From the NCBI RefSeq assembly GCF_031457275.1, contig NZ_JAVDWH010000001.1, forward strand, positions 2,046,001 to 2,110,000: a stretch of 64,000 nucleotides of DNA. Reading direction: 5' to 3'. The position numbers were made by a program, and so were the translations under genes. Every line of letters starts with the position of its first letter. The stretch's first letter is position 1. This document shows, in pieces, positions 1 through 8,488 of the stretch. The notes under the pieces are model-generated. The model was given only the letters and a program-made list of their open reading frames with translations. It made no database searches and was not told where the DNA came from. This DNA is from Aeromicrobium panaciterrae (GTDB lineage Bacteria > Actinomycetota > Actinomycetes > Propionibacteriales > Nocardioidaceae).

Positions 1-378
1 TTCCTTGGCCCATGGCTTGGGCGAGTCGACGGTGCCCTGCAGCAGCGAGAACACGAGTGTGTCGTGCATCAGCGCGAGGCTGGCGTTGTCTCCGCAGATG
101 ACCTGGTCGACCGGCACCTGCATGATCTCGGCGAAGATCTCGCGCAGTCCCGTGAGACCGGTCAATCCGCCGTAGTTGCGGGTGTCCGTGCCAGCGGCGT
201 CCTTGAAGTCGCCACCCGGCAACGAGAGAAGCTCATTGGAGAGATCGAGCTGCTCAGGCGAGGGCTTCCCACGCGTCAGGTCGAGCTTGAGCTGGGCTTC
301 CTGGAGCTCGACATACTTGGCCGACTGCTCGACGAGAAGCTCTTGGATCTGGTCACGGGACAGGGTCGAAAATGGCAC
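1..378 (-). CDS. Aminotransferase class I, MocR-like family (3' end cut off)
   Basis: Only the first 126 codons lie in the window; the gene runs off the left edge. The N-terminus (MPFSTLSRDQIQELLVEQ) is followed by LDLTRGKPSPEQLDLS and a YGGLTGLTGLREIFAE segment. This matches the N-terminal arm and the substrate-side loop of fold-type I PLP aminotransferases, specifically the actinobacterial group annotated as alanine-glyoxylate/MocR-like aminotransferase. The PLP lysine would be outside the window, so substrate cannot be judged. The start is a GTG at 376-378, chosen because the frame has no ATG nearby and the family begins here; the ribosome site is weak. It lies 29 bp downstream of pspAB on the same strand and may be the last gene of the pspA operon. 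Confidence 0.75.
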   Translation of the reverse strand, partial: MPFSTLSRDQIQELLVEQSAKYVELQEAQLKLDLTRGKPSPEQLDLSNELLSLPGGDFKDAAGTDTRNYGGLTGLTGLREIFAEIMQVPVDQVICGDNASLALMHDTLVFSLLQGTVDSPKPWAKE

Positions 379-407
379 GGTCCCAACCTATCGCGGGACC
401 CGAACGG

Positions 408-974
408 TCAAAGCCCGGGAGCGCCCCAGATCGCGAGCCAGCGCGACAAGTCGGGCTCGACGGCGACATCGTTTGCGATGAGTCCGCGTACCTGCAGCTC
501 GAGCGAGTTGTCTCGACGCTCATCGGTCTCGGGAGCAAAGGGATAGAAGGTGCCGCGCTTGTAGAGATAGACGAGAGCCATCGGCTTCTTGGTCGGAGCA
601 GTGAACACGACGGTCGAACACAGCAGCGCCGAGCCGAAGCCTGCATCCGCGAGCGAGGAGTTGATCGCGTGGAGGTCGGTCACGAGACCTGAGACGTCTG
701 CATCCGTACGTGTGACCGTGAGCCATCGGAACCCGAAACGGTCTGTCGTGCCCTCGATCGCCGGCCCACCGCCGGTCGCCACGAGCTGCTTGATCTGCGC
801 CTCGGTGTCGCTGAACGCACCTCCCTCGGTCGGGCGATAGCAAACACCGCCTACGCCGGTCGGTGTGAATCCCTCGGTACCAAGCGAGAGCGCTGCCTGC
901 GGCACGGCAAACAGCGCATTGAGGTCGGCCTCGGGGGGTTTGCTGCGCCCGAGGAGCGAGTCGAAGAAGCCCAT
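408..974 (-). CDS. pspAB: PspA-associated protein PspAB
   Basis: 188-residue soluble protein with no signal peptide or membrane segment. It begins MGFFDSLLGRSKPPEADL and continues with a GFTPTGVGGVCYRP stretch, the pattern of the actinobacterial PspAB family that accompanies PspA. Its biochemical role is not established; the family is assigned by its constant linkage to phage-shock genes. Here its ATG overlaps the htpX stop by 1 bp and pspA lies just upstream, so all three are probably one mRNA. The linkage suggests a part in envelope-stress response, together with membrane-bound PspA and the HtpX protease. Family assignment rests on remembered sequence pattern plus context. Confidence 0.8.
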   Translation of the reverse strand: MGFFDSLLGRSKPPEADLNALFAVPQAALSLGTEGFTPTGVGGVCYRPTEGGAFSDTEAQIKQLVATGGGPAIEGTTDRFGFRWLTVTRTDADVSGLVTDLHAINSSLADAGFGSALLCSTVVFTAPTKKPMALVYLYKRGTFYPFAPETDERRDNSLELQVRGLIANDVAVEPDLSRWLAIWGAPGL

Positions 975-1870
975 CAGCCCTTCTCCGACAGCTCGGCGCC
1001 GATCTTGGCGAGGTTGTCCAGGCGCTGTTGCAGCGGCGGGTGCGTCGACATGAGCGCGCCGATCGACTCACGGTTGATCGCGGGCGCGAAGAAGAACGCG
1101 CTGATCGCTGAGCCTTCGCGCAGGTCCTTGTTGGGGATTCGCGCCATCTCGCCGGAGATCTTGACCAGCGCCGACGACAACGTCGACGGCCGGCCAGTCA
1201 GATAGGCGCCCGAACGGTCGGCGCTGAGCTCGCGATAGCGCGAGAGCGCGCGGGTCAGCAAGAAGCTCACGAAATAGACGACGAGGCTGACCGCCAGGAC
1301 CACGAGGAACGGCACGCCTCCCCCGTTGCTGTTTCGGTTGCGACCACCGCCGAAATACATGCCCCAGCGAGTGATGAAGCCGGCCAGAAGTCCGAGTGAC
1401 GATGCGACCGTCATGACCGAGACGTCACGGTTGGCAATGTGGGCGAGCTCGTGGGCGAGGACGCCTTCGAGCTCGTCGGCATCGAGTCGCTGCATGATTC
1501 CCGTCGTCACGCAGACGGCTGAGTGCTTGGGAGTACGGCCCGCAGCGAAGGCGTTGGGCATGTCGGTGACCGAGACTGCGACCTTGGGCTTCGGCATGTC
1601 GGCGAGCGAGCAGAGTCGGTCGATCATGGCGTGCAGTTCGGGCGCCTGCTCGGGCGAGACTTCCTTGGCTCCCATCGATTTGAGCGCGAGGGTGTCGGAG
1701 AAGAACCACTGGCCCCACGCCATGCCGAGGGTGATGATCAGGCCGAGAGCGAAGCCCGTCTGGGTGATGAGGAGTGCGCCGAATGCGACGTAGAGCGCGC
1801 CCAGGCCCAGCCCGACACCTCCCATCCGCAGGGTCAGACCGCGGTCACTGCGGAAGCGCGTACGTGCCAC
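974..1870 (-). CDS. htpX: M48 zinc metalloprotease HtpX
   Basis: 298-residue membrane protease of the M48B family, which cleaves damaged or misfolded inner-membrane proteins. Two N-terminal hydrophobic segments (about residues 17-36 and 40-56) precede the zinc-binding motif HELAH at 140-144; a second hydrophobic pair follows (LLAGFITRW and FLVVLAVSLVVYFVSFLL), then a RYRELSADR segment that supplies the third zinc ligand. Length is normal for HtpX. It sits 3 bp downstream of pspA and overlaps pspAB by 1 bp, so it is probably co-transcribed as a membrane-stress operon. In many bacteria HtpX is regulated by envelope stress; here no promoter separate from that of pspA is apparent. Confidence 0.95.
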   Translation of the reverse strand: MARTRFRSDRGLTLRMGGVGLGLGALYVAFGALLITQTGFALGLIITLGMAWGQWFFSDTLALKSMGAKEVSPEQAPELHAMIDRLCSLADMPKPKVAVSVTDMPNAFAAGRTPKHSAVCVTTGIMQRLDADELEGVLAHELAHIANRDVSVMTVASSLGLLAGFITRWGMYFGGGRNRNSNGGGVPFLVVLAVSLVVYFVSFLLTRALSRYRELSADRSGAYLTGRPSTLSSALVKISGEMARIPNKDLREGSAISAFFFAPAINRESIGALMSTHPPLQQRLDNLAKIGAELSEKG

Positions 1871-1873
1871 GAC

Positions 1874-2584
1874 TTATTTCGCTCCGTCGGTCGTGTTGCC
1901 ATCTGTCAGTTCGTCCATCTGGCGGCTGACCTCTGGGCTGTCGAGAGCGGCATCGAAGCGACGGGATGCCGCGGCGTTTGCACTCTCGCCTGGCTTGTTG
2001 ATGAGTCCCTCGCGTACGAGTTCGTCGACTGCGTCTGCTGCAGCCTCGAGCTCGCGCGTACGGCGCTCGGCTGCTTCCATCGCCTGCCCGACATCTCCGG
2101 CGGCTGATGTGATGCCCTTGCTCGCGTCGTTCATGCCGGCCTGTGCGCTGGCGGCGGTGTGGCGGGCCGCGAGCGTGTCCTTGCGGGCGCGGAAGTCTTC
2201 GACGTCCTGCTCCATCTTCATTGCCGAGTCGTGGAGCTTGTCCTCCTCGGCCTTGAGGTCTGCGTGGCGCTCCGAGAGCTCGGCCGCCGCCTTCTCAAGC
2301 GAAACTTTGCGAGCCAAGATGCGCCGAGCCTCGTCGTCGTTGCCCTGACCGACGGCCTGACGGGCCTGATCGTCGAGTTGTGACATCTGCTGATTGAGCG
2401 CTGCGAGCTGGAGCTCGACACGTTTGCGGCTCGTCGCGACATCCGCGACCGCACGGCGTACCTGCTGCAACAGCGTCGCCTGGGTGCGGTAGGTCTCGTC
2501 CAGCTTGTCCTTGAGGTCCTCGAGGTCGTTGCCCCTGAAACGCCACGCCCTAAACATCCTGGACAACCGCGAACCGATGCTCAT
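1874..2584 (-). CDS. pspA: Phage shock protein A (PspA/IM30 family)
   Basis: 236-residue, highly charged, almost fully helical protein typical of PspA/Vipp1/IM30, which binds stressed membranes and oligomerises. The N-terminal amphipathic helix is MSIGSRLSRMFRAWRF, followed by long coiled-coil segments rich in E, R, K, A and Q (about 25-200). The ATG at 2582-2584 is chosen because it starts exactly at this helix; the open frame extends 44 codons further upstream but without family similarity. It is the first gene of pspA-htpX-pspAB. Only 22 bp separate it from the divergent DUF3043 gene, so the two promoters must overlap or lie inside the opposite gene's 5' end. Confidence 0.92.
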   Translation of the reverse strand: MSIGSRLSRMFRAWRFRGNDLEDLKDKLDETYRTQATLLQQVRRAVADVATSRKRVELQLAALNQQMSQLDDQARQAVGQGNDDEARRILARKVSLEKAAAELSERHADLKAEEDKLHDSAMKMEQDVEDFRARKDTLAARHTAASAQAGMNDASKGITSAAGDVGQAMEAAERRTRELEAAADAVDELVREGLINKPGESANAAASRRFDAALDSPEVSRQMDELTDGNTTDGAK

Positions 2585-2606
2585 GTCACTCAGCCTACGG
2601 GGTAGC

Positions 2607-3173
2607 GTGTCGCGGGTGGTAGACGAGACTGAGGCCGGCAAAGGGCGCGCAACACCGAGTCGCAAAGAGGCAGAAGCGGCCCGCAAGGCGCGTCTGAAGA
2701 CCCCTGTTTCGCGCAAGGATCAGGCGAAGCGTGAGCGTGCGGCCCGCGAGGAACTGCGCATCAAGCAGCGCGATGCCATGAAGACCGGCGACGAGCGATA
2801 CCTCCCGGCACGTGAACGCGGACCCGTACGTGGTTTCGCCCGCGACTTCGTCGATCGCCGTCGCAACATCGGCGAACTGCTGATCCCGTTCCTGTTCCTG
2901 ATCCTCGTGTTCCTGTTCATCGCGGGAGCCTCGGGACACCCCGAGTGGACCAACTACGCGACGACGCTGGTTTATCCGCTGGTCATCATCGGCGTGGTCG
3001 TCGATGTCATCGTCCTGTCACGCAAGCTCCGCAGGGAGCTCAAGGCGCGGTTCGAGCCCGACGAGACCAAGGGCACGGTCGCGTACGCGATCCTGCGCAG
3101 CATGCAGCTACGCCGTATGCGCTTGCCCAAGCCTCAGCTCAAGCACGGCGACCCCATGAAGGCGCGCTACTGA
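2607..3173 (+). CDS. DUF3043 membrane protein
   Basis: Conserved actinobacterial membrane protein of unknown function. The cytoplasmic N-terminus is strongly basic (about 90 residues, with repeated KEAEAARKAR and KDQAKRERAAREE patches). Two transmembrane segments follow, LLIPFLFLILVFLFIAGA and YATTLVYPLVIIGVVVDVIV, then a basic C-terminal tail ending in MRLPKPQLKHGD, which is characteristic of DUF3043. The start is a GTG at 2607 preceded by GGGGT; a GTG at 2616 is also possible. The open frame extends upstream to 2505, but that part overlaps pspA antisense and is not family-like. It is divergent from pspA. Confidence 0.85.
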   Translation: MSRVVDETEAGKGRATPSRKEAEAARKARLKTPVSRKDQAKRERAAREELRIKQRDAMKTGDERYLPARERGPVRGFARDFVDRRRNIGELLIPFLFLILVFLFIAGASGHPEWTNYATTLVYPLVIIGVVVDVIVLSRKLRRELKARFEPDETKGTVAYAILRSMQLRRMRLPKPQLKHGDPMKARY

Positions 3174-3194
3174 CGCTGGGTGCTCAGCTCACCT

Positions 3195-3275
3195 GGTTTC
3201 GACCGTCCTGGCGGCTGCGCCGCGGCTCGCTCAACCTGGCGAGACGCTCGCTCGCAGAGCTCGCTCGGCCTCACT
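3195..3275. repeat. Dispersed intergenic repeat, copy A
   Basis: Non-coding segment between DUF3043 and the small gene at 3271. Positions 3195-3236 begin ggtttcgacc and end gctcaacc. The reverse complement matches 40132-40173 at 38 of 42 positions by direct comparison. The following 35-40 bases (gagacgctcg...) also resemble the sequence flanking the second copy. Elements with ggtttcga and ctcaacc ends are common between genes in related actinobacteria. Function unknown; a transcribed hairpin or convergent terminator is possible. Confidence 0.7.
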
Positions 3276-3468
3276 CATCAGCGTGGAGTGACATCGGGCC
3301 GTAGATCTCGTTCTCACCCTCGAACAGTCGCGCTTGATCGACACCGTCGGTGACCAGATCGCCGAAGGCTTCGCCGATCCACGACTCGGCATCTCCGCGA
3401 CTTTCGAAGTCCTCGGACCGGCGGATGACGTCTCCTGCTGCGGTCTCGAGGGTCCAGGTCCAGGCCAT
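3271..3468 (-). CDS. Small conserved hypothetical protein
   Basis: 65 residues, acidic, starting MAWTWTLETAAGDVIR and containing a SWIGEAFGDLVTDGVDQA segment. It has no signal peptide, membrane segment or cysteine. The ATG is 3 bp downstream of the gcvT stop on the same strand, so it is probably translated from the gcvT mRNA. Similar short MAWTW-starting proteins occur beside gcvT in other actinobacteria as far as I recall. I do not recognise a function. Confidence 0.7.
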   Translation of the reverse strand: MAWTWTLETAAGDVIRRSEDFESRGDAESWIGEAFGDLVTDGVDQARLFEGENEIYGPMSLHADE

Positions 3469-3470
3469 GG

Positions 3471-4571
3471 TCAGCTCTCCTTGGTTGACGGCTGCACGAA
3501 CGGTGGCTTGGTCACCGTGAAGAGTTCGGAACGTCCCCGGACGTCGACGGTGACCGTGGCGCCATCCTCGACCGACGGCTCAAGCAGGGCAAGAGCAATG
3601 CCCTGACGCAGCGTCGGTGAGAACGTTCCCGACGTGATCTCGCCGAGCTCTGCTCCCCCGTCGGCGAGCACCGTCATACCGGGGCGCGGGATGCCGCGAC
3701 CTTGAGCGAGAAGTCCGCGCAGCGTGCGTACGGTCTTCTCGTCACGCTGGCGCTGCAAAGCGTCCTTGCCCCAGAACGTCGGCTTCTTCCAGCCGACAGC
3801 CCATCCGGCGCGAGCCATCACGGGGCTGATCTCAGCGGACAACTCGTGGCCGTGGAGCGGGTATCCCATCTCCGTACGCAAGGTGTCGCGCGCACCGAGG
3901 CCGCAGGCGCGGATGCCGTACGGCTCCCCCGCTGCGATGACGGCGTCCCACACGGCGACAGCGTCGTCGGCCGGTACGACCAGCTCGTAGCCGCGTTCGC
4001 CGGTGTAGCCGGTGCGGCAGACGGTGATGTCCTTGCCGGCGATGGTGGCGTCAGCGAACGACATGTACTCGTGATCGACGGGCAGGTCGAGAGCCTGGAG
4101 CACCTCATCACTCAGCGTTCCCTGGATCGCCAGGACCGCGTAGTCACGATGCAGGTCCGTGACCTCGATTCCGTCGGGCGCCTCGGCCTGGAGCTTGGCA
4201 ACGACGGCTGCCGTGTTGGCGGCGTTGGGGATGAGGAACACCTCGAAGTCGCTGCGGAGATACGCGATGAGGTCGTCGACGGTGCCGCCGTCTTCGTCAC
4301 AGCAGAGCGTGTACTGGGCCTTGCCCGGCGCAATGCGGTCAAGATCGTTGGTGAAGCAACTGTTGACGTACGCCGCTGCGCCGGTGCCACGAACGAGCGC
4401 CTTGCCGAGGTGGCTGACGTCGAACAGGCCAACGGCCTCGCGTACGGCCTTGTGCTCCGCAAGCACTCCACCGCCGGCGTATTCGAGCGGCATGTCCCAG
4501 CCTCCGAACTCCGCGAGCTTGGCGCCGAGGGCGACGTGACGATCGTGAAGGGGCGAGTGCAGCAGATCCAT
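3471..4571 (-). CDS. gcvT: Glycine cleavage system aminomethyltransferase (T protein)
   Basis: 366 residues, normal length. GcvT transfers the methylene group from the aminomethyl-lipoyl H protein to tetrahydrofolate and releases ammonia. The N-terminus ([24 protein letters not shown]) and the [10 protein letters not shown] segment are family signatures; the folate-binding region [13 protein letters not shown] and the C-terminal barrel ([12 protein letters not shown]) are intact. No gcvH or gcvP lies in the window. gcvT depends on lipoylated protein, so it connects to the lipB/lipA genes further right. It is divergent from pepA with 38 bp between start codons; the small gene at 3271 follows directly. 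The same gcvT-pepA neighbourhood exists in mycobacteria. Confidence 0.96.
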   Translation of the reverse strand: MDLLHSPLHDRHVALGAKLAEFGGWDMPLEYAGGGVLAEHKAVREAVGLFDVSHLGKALVRGTGAAAYVNSCFTNDLDRIAPGKAQYTLCCDEDGGTVDDLIAYLRSDFEVFLIPNAANTAAVVAKLQAEAPDGIEVTDLHRDYAVLAIQGTLSDEVLQALDLPVDHEYMSFADATIAGKDITVCRTGYTGERGYELVVPADDAVAVWDAVIAAGEPYGIRACGLGARDTLRTEMGYPLHGHELSAEISPVMARAGWAVGWKKPTFWGKDALQRQRDEKTVRTLRGLLAQGRGIPRPGMTVLADGGAELGEITSGTFSPTLRQGIALALLEPSVEDGATVTVDVRGRSELFTVTKPPFVQPSTKES

Positions 4572-4609
4572 GAACGCAAACCTAGAGGAGCCGTGGATAC
4601 AGTGACGAC

Positions 4610-6064
4610 ATGCCTACCGTCAGCCTCAGCACAGCCAAGCCGATCACAGCCCGCGCCGACGCCTTGATCCTCGGGATCCGCGGCGACGAGGACCGCGAGG
4701 AGTTCGCGGCAGCGCTAGACGTCCTCGGGTTCACTGGCGAGAAGGACCAGGTCGTGGCATTCCCGTCGAATGGCAAGGCGAAGGCTGACCTCGTGGTTGC
4801 CGTCGCACTTCCCGACGAGCCCAACGCAGAAGATCTCCGACGCGCGGCCGCCCGAGGTGTCCGCGCCGCCAAGAACGCGACCAGCATCGCCGTCGCACTT
4901 CATCCCGCCGGTGTCGACGAGGTTGAGGCAATCGCCGAAGGCATCACGCTCGGCGCGTACAAGTACGACGCCTACAAGTCCAAGAAGAAGGGCAAGGGCG
5001 CCAAGAAGCCTGAGCGGAAGCTCACCACCGCGACGATCCTGAGCGCGTTCGCCCGCCAGACGACCGCGACGAAGGCCGTCGAGCGCGCAGCGACCGTCAG
5101 CGAAGCGGTCAACGTCGCGCGCGACTGGGTCAACACGCCTCCTGCGGATCTGCGACCCAGCGCGTTCGCCGAAGCCATCACAGCTCACGCCGGCACGGCC
5201 GTCCGCGTGTCGGTCTGGGACGAGAAGCGCCTCGCCAAGGAACGCTGCGGCGGAATCCTCGGCGTCGGCCAGGGCTCGGACAGCCCTCCACGCCTCGTGA
5301 CGCTGACATACGCGCCCGAGAACGCCGTCGCCCACTTGGCGCTGGTCGGCAAGGGCATCACGTTCGACTCGGGCGGACTTTCGATCAAGTCCGGAACCGG
5401 TATGTCGACCATGAAGCTCGACATGGCAGGTGCCGCCGCCGTTGTCGCGGCCACCGTTGCGATCGCCAAGCTTGGACTGCCGATCAAGGTCACCACGTTT
5501 GCTTGCTTGGCCGAGAACATGCCGAGTGGTTCCGCCACCCGTCCCGGAGACGTGCTCACGATGCGCAACGGCAGCACGGTTGAAGTCCTCAACACCGACG
5601 CCGAAGGACGGCTCGTGCTCGGCGACGGTCTGGCACTTGCCGCCGAGGCCAAGCCCGATCACATCGTCGACGTCGCAACGCTGACCGGCGCCTGCGTCGT
5701 CGCGCTCGGTGAGCGTACGAGCGGCGTGCTCGGTAACGATTACGACTTCGGCAAGCGCGTCCTGGCCAACGCCAAGGATGCGGGTGAGTCGATGTGGCCC
5801 CTCCCGATCGCTGAGGAGATGAAGGCACTCGTCACCTCGTCGAAGATCGCCGATCTGCGCCAGCACAACCCCAAGCCATACGGCGGCACTCTCTTCGCCG
5901 CGGCATTCCTGCGCGAGTTCGTGGGCGAGATCCCCTGGGCACACCTCGACATCGCCGGACCGTCGTTCAACGAAGGTTCGCCCTTCGACTACACACCTGT
6001 CGGCGGCACGGGCACGGGCGTTCGTACGCTCGTCAAGCTCGCCTTGGACCTGTCGAGCAAGTAG
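4610..6064 (+). CDS. pepA: Leucyl aminopeptidase (M17)
   Basis: 484-residue cytosolic aminopeptidase with two bound metals. The C-terminal catalytic domain shows [13 protein letters not shown] and LDMAGAAAV (metal ligands K, D and D), and the M17 signature [10 protein letters not shown] at about residues 325-334. The N-terminal 160 residues form the macro-like domain, here with a lysine-rich insert [15 protein letters not shown]. It releases N-terminal residues from peptides and feeds amino-acid recycling. ATG start; the 38-bp gap to gcvT holds both divergent promoters. It ends 2 bp before the convergent DUF1801 gene. Confidence 0.96.
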   Translation: MPTVSLSTAKPITARADALILGIRGDEDREEFAAALDVLGFTGEKDQVVAFPSNGKAKADLVVAVALPDEPNAEDLRRAAARGVRAAKNATSIAVALHPAGVDEVEAIAEGITLGAYKYDAYKSKKKGKGAKKPERKLTTATILSAFARQTTATKAVERAATVSEAVNVARDWVNTPPADLRPSAFAEAITAHAGTAVRVSVWDEKRLAKERCGGILGVGQGSDSPPRLVTLTYAPENAVAHLALVGKGITFDSGGLSIKSGTGMSTMKLDMAGAAAVVAATVAIAKLGLPIKVTTFACLAENMPSGSATRPGDVLTMRNGSTVEVLNTDAEGRLVLGDGLALAAEAKPDHIVDVATLTGACVVALGERTSGVLGNDYDFGKRVLANAKDAGESMWPLPIAEEMKALVTSSKIADLRQHNPKPYGGTLFAAAFLREFVGEIPWAHLDIAGPSFNEGSPFDYTPVGGTGTGVRTLVKLALDLSSK

Positions 6065-6066
6065 GC

Positions 6067-6408
6067 CTAGCGCCGAGAGGCGATGAGTTGCACGATCCGC
6101 GTGAGTAGGTCAGTCGGTAGCGGATCGACGTACATCAGCTGGACCGTGTCCTTGGCTGAACGCAGCGGCGCGACCTCCGCCTCGAGATCCGATTCGAAGA
6201 CCGGCACAGGGTAGAGCCCGATGTGCTTGGACCAAGCCGCGTAGTGGATCAGGTAGTCGTCGCCGATCGTCGCGCACGGCATTTGGTAGCGGATTGTCTC
6301 GCCGGACTCAGGCACGGCGGACTTGATGGTCGAACGCACCTCGTGGAGGATCGCCTGAATCTCCGGACTGTAGGAAGCGATGTAGTCGTCGACCGTCTGG
6401 AAGCTCAT
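6067..6408 (-). CDS. DUF1801 (YdhG-like) family protein
   Basis: 113 residues from the ATG at 6406-6408. The line TVDDYIASYSPEIQAILHEVR, the ETIRYQMPC segment and HIGLYPVP are typical of DUF1801, a small soluble domain of unknown function sometimes linked to iron homeostasis. The ATG overlaps the stop of the upstream gene by one base (TGATG), which implies translational coupling and selects this start over an in-frame codon 16 residues earlier. Convergent with pepA. Confidence 0.85.
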   Translation of the reverse strand: MSFQTVDDYIASYSPEIQAILHEVRSTIKSAVPESGETIRYQMPCATIGDDYLIHYAAWSKHIGLYPVPVFESDLEAEVAPLRSAKDTVQLMYVDPLPTDLLTRIVQLIASRR

Positions 6409-6977
6409 CAGTCGGGAAGTCCGAGAGCGCGTGCTGCTTCCTCGACCTTGTCCCACTTCGCACGTTCGCCATCGAGACGATCGGGATGCGCCTGCTTGCG
6501 TGCCTTGCGATAGACGACCATCAGCTCGTCGAATGACGGGTTGTTGGGCAGCGGGTCAACGCCCGCGATCGACTCAAGAGTCATGATCGCGGCGAGTTCC
6601 TTGGGAGTCTGCTTCGCCGGGGCCGGTGTCGACGGCTTTGCGGCAGGGGCGCCCTTGGCTTTGCGGAGGTCGTAGTCGCGCTTGCGCGACGGGATGCCAA
6701 CCAGATTGGCGTCGTAAACAGGGATTCCGAGCTTCTTGCGGGCGAAGTCGGCAGCCGCCTGCGCAGAGCTGACCCTGCGACGGAGCGACTCGCCATCTGC
6801 CGCGACGAGCAGCAGCGTCGTCTGAGTTACCGACGTCTTGGGCTCGATGTAGCCCTCAACACCTTTGCGGGACTCCGCGAACTCTCGCAGTGCGTCAAGG
6901 TCGGACTTGCTGGCGTTGCGATCCGAGATCACAGCGCCACCATCGGTCCGGGTCTTGCGCCCACGGAAAATTCCCAT
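6408..6977 (-). CDS. Hypothetical protein with a J-domain-like C-terminus
   Basis: 189 residues. The middle is a low-complexity A/P/K linker (about 118-135). The last 50 residues read like a compact J-domain: a helix FDELMVVYRKARKQA, then HPDR, then a helix AKWDKVEEAARALGL. HPD is the Hsp70-stimulating tripeptide of DnaJ proteins, so interaction with DnaK is possible but not shown. The N-terminal 100 residues (TTLLLVAADGESLRRRVSS and a KKLGIPVYDANLVGIP strand) are not recognised. Coupled by TGATG to the downstream DUF1801 gene; divergent from lpd with a 107-bp promoter region between them. Confidence 0.7.
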   Translation of the reverse strand: MGIFRGRKTRTDGGAVISDRNASKSDLDALREFAESRKGVEGYIEPKTSVTQTTLLLVAADGESLRRRVSSAQAAADFARKKLGIPVYDANLVGIPSRKRDYDLRKAKGAPAAKPSTPAPAKQTPKELAAIMTLESIAGVDPLPNNPSFDELMVVYRKARKQAHPDRLDGERAKWDKVEEAARALGLPD

Positions 6978-7084
6978 GGCGCAATTGTGCCCGATGGCTC
7001 AGCATCCGGAGCTCACCCCGGTGGCACGTGGTTCGGGTCGAGTGACAAGATGATGATGAAAGAGAATTCCCTTGGGAGGACACC

Positions 7085-8467
7085 GTGGCGGACGGCGCCG
7101 GCAACAACTTCGACATCGTGATTCTCGGCGGCGGAAGCGGCGGCTATGCGTGCGCTCTGCGTGCCGTGCAGCTCGGCAAGACGGTCGCGCTGATCGAGAA
7201 GGGCAAGCTGGGCGGAACCTGCCTGCATACGGGCTGCATCCCGACCAAGGCCTTGCTGCACGCGGCGGAAATCGCTGATGGAGCGCGCGAAGGCTCGCAC
7301 TACGGCGTCAAGTCGACGTTCGAAGGCATCGACATGCCAGGCGTCAACGCCTACAAGGACGGCGTGATCGATCGCCTCTACAAGGGTCTGCAGGGCCTCA
7401 TCAAGTCAGGCGGCATCACCGTCGTCGAGGGTGACGGCAAGCTCGTCGGCCCCAAGACCGTTGAGGTCGCTGGCCAGCAGTACACCGGCACCAACCTCGT
7501 GCTTGCCACCGGTTCGGTGTCCCGCACGCTCGGAGTGGAGATCGGCGGCCGCGTCATCACGAGCTCCGAAGCCCTGACGATGACCGAAGTGCCCGAAAAG
7601 GTCGTCATCATCGGCGGCAGCGTCATCGGCGTCGAGTTCGCATCCGTGTGGAAGTCCTTCGGTGCCGACGTCACGATCATCGAAGGCCTGCCGACGTTGA
7701 TCCCGCTCGAGGATCCGTCGCTGTCGAAGCAGCTTGAGCGCGCGTTCCGCAAGCGCAAGATCAACTTCAAGACCGGCGTGAAGTTCACCGGCGTCGAGCA
7801 GACCGACAGCGGCGTGACCGTTTCCCTCGAGGACGGCACCACGATCGAGACTGACTTGGTCCTCGTCGCAGTCGGTCGCGGACCCAACTCAGCCGGTATG
7901 GGCTACGAAGAGGCCGGCATCACGGTCGATCGTGGCTGGGTGCCCACCAACGAACGCCTCGCAACCAACGTCGACGGCGTCTTCGCTGTCGGTGACCTCG
8001 TCCCCGGCCTCCAGCTCGCCCACCGCGGCTTCGCGCACGGCATCTTTGTGGCCGAGGAGATCGCCGGTCTCAAGCCCCAGCCCGTCATCGACTCGGGCAT
8101 CCCGCGCGTGACCTACTGCGATCCCGAGATCGCGTCCGTCGGACTCACCGAGCCGCAGGCACGCGAGAAGTACGGCGACGACAAGGTCGAGATCCAGGAC
8201 TACAACCTGGGCGGCAACGGCAAATCGCAGATCATCGGCACCGCGGGCAGCGTCAAGCTCGTGCGCGAAAAGGACGGCCCGATCGTCGGCGTACACATGA
8301 TCGGCGCCCGCTACGGCGAGCAGGTCGGTGAAGCTTCGCTCATGGTCAACTGGGAGGCGTACCCGGAAGACGTTGCACAGTTCATCCACGCACACCCGAC
8401 GCAGAACGAAGCGCTCGGCGAGGCCGCACTGGCCCTGGCCGGCAAACCCCTACACTCACACGCCTGA
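7085..8467 (+). CDS. lpdA: Dihydrolipoyl dehydrogenase (E3)
   Basis: 460-residue FAD flavoprotein that reoxidises lipoyl groups with NAD+. N-terminal FAD motif ILGGGSGGYA, redox-active disulfide Cys46-Cys51 in GGTCLHTGCIPTK, NAD-binding VVIIGGSVIGVEFA at about residues 173-186, and the C-terminal active-site loop HAHPTQNE (His-Glu pair). The start is GTG at 7085, with a good ribosome site gggagga 5-8 bases upstream. sucB follows after 21 bp, so E3 and E2 of a 2-oxo acid dehydrogenase complex are probably one operon. E3 also serves the glycine cleavage system (gcvT is upstream). Confidence 0.96.
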   Translation: MADGAGNNFDIVILGGGSGGYACALRAVQLGKTVALIEKGKLGGTCLHTGCIPTKALLHAAEIADGAREGSHYGVKSTFEGIDMPGVNAYKDGVIDRLYKGLQGLIKSGGITVVEGDGKLVGPKTVEVAGQQYTGTNLVLATGSVSRTLGVEIGGRVITSSEALTMTEVPEKVVIIGGSVIGVEFASVWKSFGADVTIIEGLPTLIPLEDPSLSKQLERAFRKRKINFKTGVKFTGVEQTDSGVTVSLEDGTTIETDLVLVAVGRGPNSAGMGYEEAGITVDRGWVPTNERLATNVDGVFAVGDLVPGLQLAHRGFAHGIFVAEEIAGLKPQPVIDSGIPRVTYCDPEIASVGLTEPQAREKYGDDKVEIQDYNLGGNGKSQIIGTAGSVKLVREKDGPIVGVHMIGARYGEQVGEASLMVNWEAYPEDVAQFIHAHPTQNEALGEAALALAGKPLHSHA

Positions 8468-8488
8468 CCCGGAGAACCAGAGGACCCC

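Noticed and set aside
4715..5944. Long minus-strand frame (409 codons) opposite pepA
   Set aside because: Codon use and composition are those of an antisense shadow; pepA has full M17 motifs on the plus strand.
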